Part shown: in pieces, positions 36,557-45,316 of the stretch | How positions within the stretch are numbered: position 1 is the first letter of the stretch | Layout: every line of letters starts with the position of its first letter | Assembly (NCBI GenBank): GCA_963717985.1 | Contig: CAVQYC010000001.1 | Coordinates: 434,001 to 498,000, forward strand | Direction: 5' to 3' | From: BOG-1155 sp963717985 | Lineage (GTDB): Bacteria; Desulfobacterota; Syntrophorhabdia; Syntrophorhabdales; WCHB1-27 | Length of the DNA: 64,000 nt | Made by a program: the position numbers and the translations under genes | The notes under the pieces: generated by a model | The model's database searches: none | What the model was told of the DNA's origin: nothing | Seen by the model: the letters and a program-made list of their open reading frames with translations, nothing else

Positions 36557-37717
36557 TTAACTGCATATCTCCTTCACTCTGTTTAGAGCTTCGTGCGGAC
36601 ACGAAAAGACCTCACACCCATATTTCTTGTCAAAAGCAACATGACTTCGGGTAACCAAGTCCCTCAGACTGTGCTCAGTGAAGAAGAAATCAAAATAGGG
36701 CAAGGCAGTTTGGGCATGTCTGAAATCATGCAAATCGTTTCTCTTGAATTTCCTTTTGGTATCCCATCGCACTAGAGCATGTAACGCAGAGCCGATTACG
36801 AGTGTCGGAAAATAGGTCTGTAGCTTATTCTTGCGGAACAGATTATAAACTGCATTTGCAATCTGTTTCCCCGCCTTACTTGATTTCACTTCGCTCGGTG
36901 TCGGTTCACACCCTTGCTGCCCCTTAAACAGATAAACCATGGTATCTTCAAAAGTCGGTATGCACAGATCGAGTACCCCTGCAAGCTCTGATAGGCAAAG
37001 CTGTTTGAAAGAATTATTTTCATGTGAATGTCTGATCTTTCCCTCGTTCAAAATATCCGACAAGTCGTTCAGCCGAGGCATTTTAGAAATTGCCTCTTTC
37101 CCCATTATTTCTATCATTTGGGATAATGAGATCGTCCACATTTGATCGAAGAAAGCCTTCTGAAGCACCAGCTCTTCTTGAGGAAAGAATGGCGTAGATG
37201 TCGGGTGGACAGCGCCGAGCACATAGGCCAACTTCGTCCAGACTAATACGTCTGGCGAATGCACTGAATCTTCTCCTCCAATGGTTCTTCGGATAAAGTA
37301 GAGCGTTTCGAAGCCAATTCGTTCTTGCTCCGACAATATTGATATACCTCTTGATAGGATGTCAATGAGATTGCTTGTTTCAGAAAGCGTCTTTGTGTCT
37401 GACTGGTTCAATACCTCTGCAAAAATATCTTCGCTTATAGGGCACACCATTCTCCCGTCTTCGACTCCGTATCGCAGCACCGCCAGGAGTTCTGTAATGT
37501 CCCCGTCTCTTTGTCTTCCCATTGCAGCGTCCCGCAGAAGCAACCAATACTTCGTATCAAGATATATTTTCTTGCACTTCGCCATTTCGCGGCCGAGTGC
37601 TATCCTAACCTCCCTGGTATACGTTTCTAAGGTCTTTTCAGGCTCCGATCTGTGTTTTTCAAAAGTATCGATCAGTTTCATGTCTTCTACAATTAACGGA
37701 CGCGGTAACGGGGCCAT
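36557..37717 (-). CDS. Large PIN-like protein of unknown function
   Basis: 386 residues. KKIYLDTKYWLLLRDAA (Asp near 53), an acidic ISEDIFAEVLNQ near 97 and a late DLHDFRHAQTALPYFDFFF near 345 have the spacing and type of acidic residues of PIN-type RNases, where the last Asp starts a helix near the C-terminus. The middle is helical and unfamiliar. Start 37717 or 37681, neither with a strong ribosome site. Sitting tail-to-tail with a methyltransferase in an integrated element, a defence role is possible but unproven. Confidence 0.55.
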   Translation of the reverse strand: MAPLPRPLIVEDMKLIDTFEKHRSEPEKTLETYTREVRIALGREMAKCKKIYLDTKYWLLLRDAAMGRQRDGDITELLAVLRYGVEDGRMVCPISEDIFAEVLNQSDTKTLSETSNLIDILSRGISILSEQERIGFETLYFIRRTIGGEDSVHSPDVLVWTKLAYVLGAVHPTSTPFFPQEELVLQKAFFDQMWTISLSQMIEIMGKEAISKMPRLNDLSDILNEGKIRHSHENNSFKQLCLSELAGVLDLCIPTFEDTMVYLFKGQQGCEPTPSEVKSSKAGKQIANAVYNLFRKNKLQTYFPTLVIGSALHALVRWDTKRKFKRNDLHDFRHAQTALPYFDFFFTEHSLRDLVTRSHVAFDKKYGCEVFSCPHEALNRVKEICS

Positions 37718-38061
37718 TGACGGTGGACAACTTCCGTTCCGGCCGCATCAATTCGAGAGCAGCTTTTTATCTGCCCCTCAATGATTACCACTTGTTTTCC
37801 TTTTCTTCAAGAAGAATCTCGGAATCCTCCATTCCGTTCCAGTGAGTAATAACCGGATGAACCATTAATCCTTTTTGCGGTTGATTGGGCGTAAGCGCGG
37901 GGACATATCTTGCAGGTTTGTTGGGGCTATGATTGCGATTTTGGGGGCTGTTGTGGGGGCGTGCCAGATTTTGCGAGGTTTGATAATCCCATGATAACGC
38001 TATGTTAGCAGCTCAGTTCGATGGACGCCGCCCCACCATTTTTTTATTGATATTATTAGCA
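37718..38061. other. Non-coding junction between elements A and B
   Basis: No gene. The right part holds the att-like sequence at 38017-38038 followed by a T-run. G/T-rich stretches near 37915-37970 have no recognised role. Confidence 0.5.
38017..38038 (+). other. Internal att-like site (element junction)
   Basis: TTCGATGGACGCCGCC then CCACCATTT resembles the ssrA end TTCGATTCCCGCCGCC plus T, CCACCATTT: three substitutions and one missing base. It lies 24 bases past the end of the second recombinase gene, the right place for that recombinase's own att site. Confidence 0.55.
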
Positions 38062-38475
38062 TTATTTCCTCCTTGTTCGTTCCAGGGCCGTTCCAGGCCT
38101 TGTGAACTTTATGATTCTCTTTTCAAGCAGTGCTTTCCTGGCCGATACCTCTACCTTTGCATACCTCTTCACTGATTCCCGCCGCGCGTGGTCCGTCGCT
38201 ATCTGAACCTCGTCGATTGAATAGCCGTACTCATTCACAAGTTGAGAGCATGAACTGTGCTTGACCCCAGGATAAAGCGCTATCGATTCTCCTACCTTCT
38301 TGCAAGCCTCTTTCCATATCTTTGATAGCGCCTTGCCCGTGTATGGCTGTCCCGGCCTTTCGCCGTTCGGATTGACGAAGAAATACGGCGAGACGATGGA
38401 CAACGATTGTTGTTTTGCCTTTTCAGTCTCGTAGTGCGGAATAAACTCGTCGACCATAGGGACGTAATGAATTTC

Positions 38476-40316
38476 TGATTCCTGAGAAGAAAGTGCCCTT
38501 TCTGAAAGGATCAATCGTCACCATCGTTGTGTTACCACCATCGTGAAGATGAACTTCTTAGGCAAGGACACGCCAACTATTTCGGTCCAGAATACCTTCA
38601 TGCTAATACAAAGAGACGATATGCAGCCTTCCAGGGTCTTTTTCAAGGCCCAAGGGGCCTTGGCCCACCTCTTTATGTTGCAGGCGATCAGTTTGCATGC
38701 AACGGCAAAGCATACTTTTGCCAGCCGACGCACCCGAAGTCTGCCGATTCCGTGAGATCGTTTCAATTCGGAGTTTGTTGCTTCGATCCCTGCACGAATC
38801 TTGTACCGGTCTTTCCATTCAGTGGTCTGCTGGATGGCATACATCTGATCCCGCAGGCGAAGCTCGGCAGTGATCTCCAGACGAAAGTCCCCGACCGTTT
38901 CACGGGCCTGGCAGCCTTTGTTGCGGTGGTTCGGAGCTCTTACCGGGCACCTATCGAGCATCGTGCACGATCGACAGGCGTTTCCGTCAAAGATCGCATG
39001 GAGAGAACGACGGGTGCTGTTGTTGCCGCTCAGTATGCGATGGTCTATGGGACTATTACCCATGGGACATCGGGTCACCAAACCTTCCGAGTCGAAGGAG
39101 AAAAGGTCTCTGCCCACGATATCGTCGGAGAGCCTGCTGCGGTTGACGGGCGTGACGAATTCGATACCTTGCTCTATGACCTTTGCCGCTGAAGGGACAG
39201 ACGGATAACCGCCGTCGGCAAAGAGCGCTTCGGGCTTCAACCCGGCAGCCTCCAAACGTTCGATAACAGGAAGGGCCTTGCCGATGTCGGATCTGGCGGC
39301 GCCATGCACCTCATAGTCTGTGATGATTTCGGTTTTTCCGGTATTCTTGCACGTCTCCGTAACATGAAGGCTGTATCCCGGCCCTTTATGTCCGCAGGAC
39401 GCATCCGGGTCGTAAGGGGATTGAAGGGTTGCTCCTTCACTCTTTTTCTTCACCTGGACCTTGGACGATTCTTGGTCTGAGGTGAATTCGCATTGTTCGG
39501 AGAAAAGGCGCTTCAACAATTGGTACGGCTCATTGCCTGTAAGTTCATTATCCTTCTCGAAGATAACAATAAGGTCATAGAGATACTGCGCCAGTTCTTC
39601 CAGCTTGATCTTCTGCTCGGCCGGACCCAATCCGAACCAACCCTCGGGTTCGCTTGAATGCCATTCCTGAATTGCCTTCGGGACTCTCGACAATTGATCT
39701 TCATTCAGACTCTTGAGAAACTGGGTGAGCGTATTCGAGAATAGAGCCAATCTGCCTCGTACACGAATGTTCGAGATTATGTGGGTAGAATCAAGCCGCT
39801 GGCTGGAAGACGAGAGGCCAAGTTTGCTTATCGCTGAATCTCTGATATTGTCGAATACATGGCGGACCAGCTTCATCTCCGGGTCTTTGGCGGCCAATCG
39901 CCTGCGGAACTCTACAAGAGAGCGACGGGACAAATAATCTTCCTCATCGCTGACATCCAAGGCGTATCGCCACCGGGTGTCAAAGCTGAAGGTGTCGAGG
40001 GCCTCCTGGTCACTCAAGTTGCTCCACTCCTGAAGGAGACACAAACCCAAAAGACGCGCAACGCTGAAATTAGGCCGGCCTGTTGTGCCGTACAGAATCG
40101 CATAGCGATCTTCGTTCCTGAACAGGATTGGAAATACCTCGCCTCTAAACAGGTGAGCCCATGAAGACTCAAGACGGTTCCGCAAAGAGGGGGACACCTG
40201 CGTCTCCACGCCGAGTAGTTTTTGTTGAGGTGGTGTTTTCTTATACATGACATATTCTATCATTGTATGTAATTAAATACAATAGTTATTTGTGGAGAGT
40301 TACTTCTCAGGAATCA
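38476..40316 (-). mobile_element. IS1182-like insertion sequence, copy 1
   Basis: 1841 bases. Ends share the imperfect inverted repeat TGATTCCTGAGAAG, and TTTC (38472-38475 and 40317-40320) flanks as a target duplication. It splits the recombinase gene. An equal-length copy in opposite orientation lies at 43252-45092. Confidence 0.9.
38518..40263 (-). CDS. IS1182-family transposase, copy 1
   Basis: 581 residues. N-terminal DUF772-type domain (LLGLCLLQEWSNLSDQEALD), a catalytic DDE domain with LDSTHIISN, a later ALFADGGYPS, and a Cys-rich zinc-like part (CRSCTMLDRCPV). The terminal Glu is probably in RAGIEATNSELKRSHG. Intact. Differs from copy 2 by one residue (Ser for Ala after LKR). Confidence 0.93.
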   Translation of the reverse strand: MIEYVMYKKTPPQQKLLGVETQVSPSLRNRLESSWAHLFRGEVFPILFRNEDRYAILYGTTGRPNFSVARLLGLCLLQEWSNLSDQEALDTFSFDTRWRYALDVSDEEDYLSRRSLVEFRRRLAAKDPEMKLVRHVFDNIRDSAISKLGLSSSSQRLDSTHIISNIRVRGRLALFSNTLTQFLKSLNEDQLSRVPKAIQEWHSSEPEGWFGLGPAEQKIKLEELAQYLYDLIVIFEKDNELTGNEPYQLLKRLFSEQCEFTSDQESSKVQVKKKSEGATLQSPYDPDASCGHKGPGYSLHVTETCKNTGKTEIITDYEVHGAARSDIGKALPVIERLEAAGLKPEALFADGGYPSVPSAAKVIEQGIEFVTPVNRSRLSDDIVGRDLFSFDSEGLVTRCPMGNSPIDHRILSGNNSTRRSLHAIFDGNACRSCTMLDRCPVRAPNHRNKGCQARETVGDFRLEITAELRLRDQMYAIQQTTEWKDRYKIRAGIEATNSELKRSHGIGRLRVRRLAKVCFAVACKLIACNIKRWAKAPWALKKTLEGCISSLCISMKVFWTEIVGVSLPKKFIFTMVVTQRW

Positions 40317-41133
40317 TTTCTCCTGTCTTGGTCCTATCAATCAACTGTCTGTCAGAAAATGAGCGGTGAATGGTGAATATTTCTCCGTCAAAATCGATCT
40401 TATGCAGGGATGCCGCCTCACAAGGCCGCCGAAGATGGAATTTCAGCCACCAGATAATAGGTTGGTGTTCTGCGGGAATAGCCTCGATAACGGGCCGCTG
40501 CCTGTCCTCTGGCAGCCATACGATCGGCGTATCCGTGATATTGTATGCCTTCCTCTTAGGGAACGGCGGGACCACGGGAATTCGCTCCGATCTCCACGCA
40601 AAGTCGAGACAGGCATGAAGGCAATACATGACGTTAAGCTTTCCCTTTCCTTCCCGGTTGATGCTGTTCAGAATTCGCATCAGCGTGTCGTAGCGGACCT
40701 CATGAAGACGAATACGCTCATTCTCGAAGAACGGTATCAGATAGTTCTCGATGCTGCCCCGATAATCCTTGTAAGTGGCGGGGGCCAGGGTCGGCTTCAC
40801 GGTTTCAAGCCACTCCTTGAGATAGTCCGACACTTTGCACGGAAGCTCCGTGTACTCCTCGATCCGGAAAACGCCTTTTTCAACGTCCGCTTGCATACAG
40901 GACAGAAGCTTTTCGGCCATCCTGCGATCATAGAGCAATTCGCCTTTGTAGTGATATACCTTGTACGTCTTCTTATGCGCGGGATGGTACCAGGCCACAT
41001 AATACCTCTTCACGTGCTCCGCATAGCCTATGGTCCCTTTCATACAAAAACCCCCAGGAATGAATTTACCTGGAGAAATTATATTGACCTGAAAGGGAGC
41101 GGTCAACGCTTTTGCCTTTTATCCTTTGTCTCT

Positions 41134-41397
41134 TTAATCCTTCAATATGTCCCGATATGACCTGTTCTCATTCTTCAACGGCTTTTTGCCGAGCTTGGCC
41201 CGCAACTTGTTCACCGTGGGAAGCATAGGCTCATCGAAGCTGATGTCTCTCAAGAACTGCGCCATCAATTCTATGACCTTCGATCTGGACAATTTGTCAT
41301 CCTCCGACCCTTTGCTTATCTCCGTCAGCGTGTCCCAACACTCGTTGCTCAGGCTCATCACCCGTTGCGGCCTCACCCTCTTTTTCGCTGTTCCCAT
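41134..41397 (-). CDS. Ribbon-helix-helix-like small protein
   Basis: 87 residues: a basic start (GTAKKRVRPQRVMSLSNECW) followed by LSRSKVIELMAQFLRDI, the strand-helix-helix pattern of plasmid-type regulators. AAAGGAGAAAAAG precedes the ATG. It could regulate the adjacent recombinase or take part in transfer or copy control. Not recognised further. Confidence 0.6.
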   Translation of the reverse strand: MGTAKKRVRPQRVMSLSNECWDTLTEISKGSEDDKLSRSKVIELMAQFLRDISFDEPMLPTVNKLRAKLGKKPLKNENRSYRDILKD

Positions 41398-41877
41398 CTT
41401 TTTCTCCTTTCGGAATGTTTCTTCCCGTACCCTCAGTGCAACTACACTCTATATGAAGTGTACTTACACTGTCAAGCAAAAAGTGTAACGACACCAAATT
41501 TATCGTTGACGAGATACGGCGATCAGAGTATGAGACCGTAGCGAGGCCAATTTCTACGCCATGATCAGACCCATGTCATAGAAATTGTAATATCCCTGCC
41601 GGGAGAAAGAGCCGCTTGAATTTTCCCCCTTAATTGAGGGGAAAATTTTATAGAAGGGGCGACGTGCCCAGGTTCGCTAAGCTCCTCCGTACTTCCTGGA
41701 AGGCGCAGCTGAATGTTTTTCTTGCTGTACAGGGCTGGTGATGGTAATCTTTGACACGTGTTGGGGGGTGAAGAAGGTGTTTCGTGGGGAGGGCTGGCCA
41801 AGTCACGTTAATCAGCCTATCCCCCGACGCGCGCCGATGCCGAGAGTGGTTGTGCCAGAATACAGAAGGAGGCAAGT
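41398..41877. other. Non-coding stretch in element B
   Basis: No supported gene; it contains structured element copy B (41548-41660). The remaining part shows nothing recognisable. Confidence 0.6.
41548..41660. repeat. Structured non-coding element, copy B
   Basis: CAATTTCTA with TAGAAATTG (41548-41587, with inner ATGA/TCAT) and TTTTCCCC with GGGGAAAA (41621-41645), separated by CTGCCGGGAGAAA. Same plan as 31760-31860 with paired changes in both stems of the first hairpin. Confidence 0.65.
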
Positions 41878-42117
41878 ATGGCAGAAATAGCTTTTTATAC
41901 GGTGGCACCGAAGGAGGGAGAGCACCCTTTTCCTCCTTACCTTCATATCTACCTTTCCGCATACGCCGATGATCCCGATTGGGGGCCGCTCATGAGTCCC
42001 AACCTGATGACAGATCGGGAAATCGATGAAACAATCGATTATCTGATAACGCAGTTAGAAAGCGTCAGAGAAAAAGCAAAACTGGAATTAAAGAAGGTGA
42101 AGCAACGAAAGAAATGA
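41878..42117 (+). CDS. Small hypothetical protein
   Basis: 79 residues beginning MAEIAFYTVAPKEGEHPFPP, with a Lys/Glu-rich helical C-terminus (ESVREKAKLELKKVKQRKK). AGAAGGAGGCAAGT is an excellent ribosome site, so it is very likely expressed. No family recognised; single gene on this strand between copy B of the structured element and an opposing gene. Confidence 0.65.
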   Translation: MAEIAFYTVAPKEGEHPFPPYLHIYLSAYADDPDWGPLMSPNLMTDREIDETIDYLITQLESVREKAKLELKKVKQRKK

Positions 42118-42207
42118 AACATGTTCTGGAAGAGGTGTGAGGGGGTTTTCAATCGAAACCCCGAGGCGCGGGAAGTACAGTTAAAACGCCCCTGCTTTGT
42201 GCAACCG

Positions 42208-42918
42208 TCATAAAGGCTTGTTAGCCATTTCGGTGAGCCGCTTGCTCAGCTCTTCAAGACCGGCGGTGAATGCTTTCTCCTCTTCGCGGGTGGGCGCAAT
42301 CCCGTACAAAGACAAAGCACAAACGTTCTTTGCATTCACCCTAACAGCGCCGGACAAAGGGACGACTCTGAGAACGGTATGGAGGTCTTTGGCGTTCCCG
42401 TGAACAATCGCTGAGACCTCTTTTCCAAAGACCCATGCCTGTACATCGCCAATCTTTTTGAATTGCCCGTGGGCCAGAAGATATTTATGGATGCCCCGAG
42501 ATCTCTGTGTGCCCTGGTCCCAAAGCTCCGAATCAGTGGGCGAGGAGGCCTCATAGCCGGTCGCCTGGTAAAGTAAGGAATCGGCGAGAAGAGAGGCTAA
42601 TTCTTTATGGCCGCAGTAGGAAAAAACGGAGTCGAAATAGATGCACAATTCTAAATCGAAAATGCAAAGTGCGAGAAGGCGGTCTTTCTGTGGCGAAAAG
42701 GATGTTTTAGTGAGGGTACTGAGTAAGTACGTCAAGCGGGTCTTTTGAAGGAACGAGGAGACGATTTCTACCCCGGTTTGGGCATTGACATAGAGTTGAT
42801 CTCCGAGAGCCGGTAAGGCATTTACTAAAAAAGCAACCTTACCGTCCAACGGCCCATAGCGATTCAGAAGATATTCTAAAGCGCGGTTACCTGGTCGCCT
42901 TGCGTTATTGGTGGTCAT
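42208..42918 (-). CDS. Hypothetical protein, unknown function
   Basis: 236 residues, mainly helical by composition, with a Leu-rich middle (RLLALCIFDLELCIYFDS). Nothing matches a family I know and no membrane segment or signal peptide is evident. It is convergent with the small gene at 41878. No strong ribosome site before the ATG at 42918. Confidence 0.55.
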   Translation of the reverse strand: MTTNNARRPGNRALEYLLNRYGPLDGKVAFLVNALPALGDQLYVNAQTGVEIVSSFLQKTRLTYLLSTLTKTSFSPQKDRLLALCIFDLELCIYFDSVFSYCGHKELASLLADSLLYQATGYEASSPTDSELWDQGTQRSRGIHKYLLAHGQFKKIGDVQAWVFGKEVSAIVHGNAKDLHTVLRVVPLSGAVRVNAKNVCALSLYGIAPTREEEKAFTAGLEELSKRLTEMANKPL

Positions 42919-43251
42919 AAGTGTAATTATGATACCACTTACGGACCGGAAATACAGCCGAAAAACTCATGATGGGGTACCATAATGCCCCCTCCCGTTC
43001 GCCGGGCTTTGTAGGGCCTCCTGTGCGCTCGATTTTGCCGATGCTCGGTGAAGACCGTCCTCGCGATGTAACCCGGGCGGTAATTCGAGAAAATGACACA
43101 ATTTTGTTGAGTTTCAGGTTCCTGCCACCTTTCAGGTGGTATCCCTCGCGTCGCTTGGCAAGGCAGGTCCGCGGCTTTGTAGGTGTAGCAAGTAATATGT
43201 CCCTTGATTTTGCCCTACAACGCAATGTTGCAATGGTGCGCTTTGAGACAT
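42919..43251. other. Non-coding stretch left of IS copy 2
   Basis: Contains the separated 3' end of the small minus-strand gene (to 43215) and a small hairpin CCACCT/AGGTGG near 43126-43140. Otherwise no signal. Confidence 0.45.
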
Positions 43252-45092
43252 TGATTCCTGAGAAGTAACTCCCCACAAATAACTATTGTATTTAATTACA
43301 TACAATGATAGAATATGTCATGTATAAGAAAACACCACCTCAACAAAAACTACTCGGCGTGGAGACGCAGGTGTCCCCCTCTTTGCGGAACCGTCTTGAG
43401 TCTTCATGGGCTCACCTGTTTAGAGGCGAGGTATTTCCAATCCTGTTCAGGAACGAAGATCGCTATGCGATTCTGTACGGCACAACAGGCCGGCCTAATT
43501 TCAGCGTTGCGCGTCTTTTGGGTTTGTGTCTCCTTCAGGAGTGGAGCAACTTGAGTGACCAGGAGGCCCTCGACACCTTCAGCTTTGACACCCGGTGGCG
43601 ATACGCCTTGGATGTCAGCGATGAGGAAGATTATTTGTCCCGTCGCTCTCTTGTAGAGTTCCGCAGGCGATTGGCCGCCAAAGACCCGGAGATGAAGCTG
43701 GTCCGCCATGTATTCGACAATATCAGAGATTCAGCGATAAGCAAACTTGGCCTCTCGTCTTCCAGCCAGCGGCTTGATTCTACCCACATAATCTCGAACA
43801 TTCGTGTACGAGGCAGATTGGCTCTATTCTCGAATACGCTCACCCAGTTTCTCAAGAGTCTGAATGAAGATCAATTGTCGAGAGTCCCGAAGGCAATTCA
43901 GGAATGGCATTCAAGCGAACCCGAGGGTTGGTTCGGATTGGGTCCGGCCGAGCAGAAGATCAAGCTGGAAGAACTGGCGCAGTATCTCTATGACCTTATT
44001 GTTATCTTCGAGAAGGATAATGAACTTACAGGCAATGAGCCGTACCAATTGTTGAAGCGCCTTTTCTCCGAACAATGCGAATTCACCTCAGACCAAGAAT
44101 CGTCCAAGGTCCAGGTGAAGAAAAAGAGTGAAGGAGCAACCCTTCAATCCCCTTACGACCCGGATGCGTCCTGCGGACATAAAGGGCCGGGATACAGCCT
44201 TCATGTTACGGAGACGTGCAAGAATACCGGAAAAACCGAAATCATCACAGACTATGAGGTGCATGGCGCCGCCAGATCCGACATCGGCAAGGCCCTTCCT
44301 GTTATCGAACGTTTGGAGGCTGCCGGGTTGAAGCCCGAAGCGCTCTTTGCCGACGGCGGTTATCCGTCTGTCCCTTCAGCGGCAAAGGTCATAGAGCAAG
44401 GTATCGAATTCGTCACGCCCGTCAACCGCAGCAGGCTCTCCGACGATATCGTGGGCAGAGACCTTTTCTCCTTCGACTCGGAAGGTTTGGTGACCCGATG
44501 TCCCATGGGTAATAGTCCCATAGACCATCGCATACTGAGCGGCAACAACAGCACCCGTCGTTCTCTCCATGCGATCTTTGACGGAAACGCCTGTCGATCG
44601 TGCACGATGCTCGATAGGTGCCCGGTAAGAGCTCCGAACCACCGCAACAAAGGCTGCCAGGCCCGTGAAACGGTCGGGGACTTTCGTCTGGAGATCACTG
44701 CCGAGCTTCGCCTGCGGGATCAGATGTATGCCATCCAGCAGACCACTGAATGGAAGGACCGGTACAAGATTCGTGCAGGGATCGAAGCAACGAACTCCGA
44801 ACTGAAACGAGCGCACGGAATCGGCAGACTTCGGGTGCGCCGGCTGGCAAAAGTATGCTTTGCCGTGGCATGCAAGCTGATCGCCTGCAACATAAAGAGG
44901 TGGGCCAAGGCCCCTTGGGCCTTGAAAAAGACCCTGGAAGGCTGCATATCGTCTCTTTGTATTAGCATGAAGGTATTCTGGACCGAAATAGTTGGCGTGT
45001 CCTTGCCTAAGAAGTTCATCTTCACGATGGTGGTAACACAACGATGGTGACGATTGATCCTTTCAGAAAGGGCACTTTCTTCTCAGGAATCA
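43252..45092 (+). mobile_element. IS1182-like insertion sequence, copy 2
   Basis: 1841 bases with the same ends as copy 1 and GACAT (43247-43251, 45093-45097) as flanking duplication. Nearly identical to copy 1 apart from a cluster of eight changes near 44757-44880 and one in the 5' end. Confidence 0.92.
43305..45050 (+). CDS. IS1182-family transposase, copy 2
   Basis: Same 581-residue transposase as copy 1, with LKRAHGIG where copy 1 has LKRSHGIG. Intact reading frame and the same N-terminal and DDE features, so both copies may be active. Confidence 0.93.
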   Translation: MIEYVMYKKTPPQQKLLGVETQVSPSLRNRLESSWAHLFRGEVFPILFRNEDRYAILYGTTGRPNFSVARLLGLCLLQEWSNLSDQEALDTFSFDTRWRYALDVSDEEDYLSRRSLVEFRRRLAAKDPEMKLVRHVFDNIRDSAISKLGLSSSSQRLDSTHIISNIRVRGRLALFSNTLTQFLKSLNEDQLSRVPKAIQEWHSSEPEGWFGLGPAEQKIKLEELAQYLYDLIVIFEKDNELTGNEPYQLLKRLFSEQCEFTSDQESSKVQVKKKSEGATLQSPYDPDASCGHKGPGYSLHVTETCKNTGKTEIITDYEVHGAARSDIGKALPVIERLEAAGLKPEALFADGGYPSVPSAAKVIEQGIEFVTPVNRSRLSDDIVGRDLFSFDSEGLVTRCPMGNSPIDHRILSGNNSTRRSLHAIFDGNACRSCTMLDRCPVRAPNHRNKGCQARETVGDFRLEITAELRLRDQMYAIQQTTEWKDRYKIRAGIEATNSELKRAHGIGRLRVRRLAKVCFAVACKLIACNIKRWAKAPWALKKTLEGCISSLCISMKVFWTEIVGVSLPKKFIFTMVVTQRW

Positions 45093-45316
45093 GACATTCA
45101 AAAACGTCCCGCCCCTGATATCCCTTCCCCTCGCACTCCCCTTCAAGATAGTGATAACAGCCCCCTTCGCACCCGAATTCTTCCGCTTGTACATCGCCCA
45201 GGCACTCGTCTAAGAAGGCCCCGAAGTGTTCTATGACCCTGCTTTTGCCCTGGACCCACCATTCCGGCAATTGCTGTGCCGCTCGTACAGCCTTCTTCCG
45301 CTCAAGCCTTTCTTTC

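Larger units (their letters stand above)
38062..41043 (-). pseudogene. Tyrosine recombinase of element B, interrupted by an IS
   Basis: The N-terminal part (41043 to about 40317) starts MKGTIGYAEHVKRYYVAWYH and holds an arm-binding domain, core-binding domain and first catalytic Arg in HLRRPCEAASL; the C-terminal part (38475-38062) has VKHSSCSQLVNEYG and the end region DHARRESVKRYAK with the Tyr. Removing the IS and one TTTC copy rejoins ...RTKTGE and IHYVPMVDEF in frame, so the gene was whole before insertion. The HxxR arginine is replaced (HSSC). GGGGG precedes the ATG. Confidence 0.85.
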
